NCBI GenBank assembly: GCA_021850485.1
Contig: JAJZLY010000008.1
Location: forward strand, 1 to 64,000
From: Bacillota bacterium
GTDB lineage: Bacteria > Bacillota > Sulfobacillia > JAJZYS01 > JAJZLH01
Direction: 5' to 3'
Length of the DNA stretch: 64,000 bases
Below, in pieces: positions 64,000 through 64,000 of this stretch. Each line of letters starts with the position of its first letter. The first letter of the stretch is position 1. The notes under the pieces were generated by a model. It had not been told where the DNA came from and did not search any database. It saw nothing but the letters and a program-made list of their open reading frames with translations. A program made the position numbers and the translations under genes.

Positions 64000-64000
64000 C

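Overview
The window is 64 kb of high-GC, gene-dense bacterial chromosome. Several features point to a deep-branching, high-GC Bacillota (Firmicutes) lineage such as the Sulfobacillia, Thermaerobacter or Symbiobacteriia groups: a CIRCE operator on groESL, a Bacillus-type PurR box pair in front of a purE-to-purD operon, an LCP wall-assembly enzyme, CtaG/CtaM-type oxidase assembly factors and a KimA-like potassium importer. This assignment is inference from gene content; no rRNA gene is present. Most genes overlap by ATGA, GTGA or TGATG, so operons are long.

Layout. 1-6.3 kb (minus strand): a molybdenum-cofactor and Tat block (mobA, a MoeA-like gene, moeA, mobB, tatC), then the selenocysteine tRNA gene selC, a DUF502 membrane protein, an Mrp ATPase, and the start of a Tat-exported protein at the left edge. 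6.3-9.3 kb: groESL under CIRCE control, tatA and a DedA protein. 9.3-15.8 kb: a CoA-transferase diverging from hslO; a UGA-containing ArsC/Spx-like selenoprotein that ordinary ORF calling truncates; an LCP protein; an acyl-CoA dehydrogenase; and an MFS exporter. 15.8-21.8 kb: an aa3-type cytochrome c oxidase operon (ctaC-D-E-F-G, ctaM, ctaA). 21.9-25.1 kb: a D-amino-acid transaminase, an SDR and a GAF-GGDEF diguanylate cyclase. 25.2-36.5 kb: the complete purine operon purE-B-C-S-Q-L-F-M-N-H-D, without purK. 36.7-38.8 kb: a divergent b6-type cytochrome b operon without a Rieske gene. 38.9-46.2 kb: oxidoreductases, a dienelactone hydrolase, an ABC-F protein behind an attenuator-like leader, a lipoprotein, an S41-like protein flanked by a decayed and an intact GNAT gene. 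46.2-60.2 kb (minus): a housekeeping run (udg, thiL, tsaE, tsaB, rimI, tsaD, murC, guaB, murA, thl, hbd, moaC, hpt, guaA, a zinc alcohol dehydrogenase, GNAT). 60.3-64 kb: asparaginase, a class-I-glutaminase-like amidase and a KimA-type importer that seems to start at CTG.

How it fits together. The cell respires aerobically through a quinol:cytochrome c branch and an aa3 oxidase. It makes purines de novo under PurR-like control, converting IMP to GMP with guaB and guaA. It also makes molybdopterin enzymes, exports folded proteins by Tat, and decodes UGA as selenocysteine. The most notable signal is selC together with, 9 kb away, a 115-residue ArsC/Spx-fold protein. Its redox motif is Sec-x-x-Cys, and the UGA is followed by a well-placed bacterial SECIS-like hairpin.
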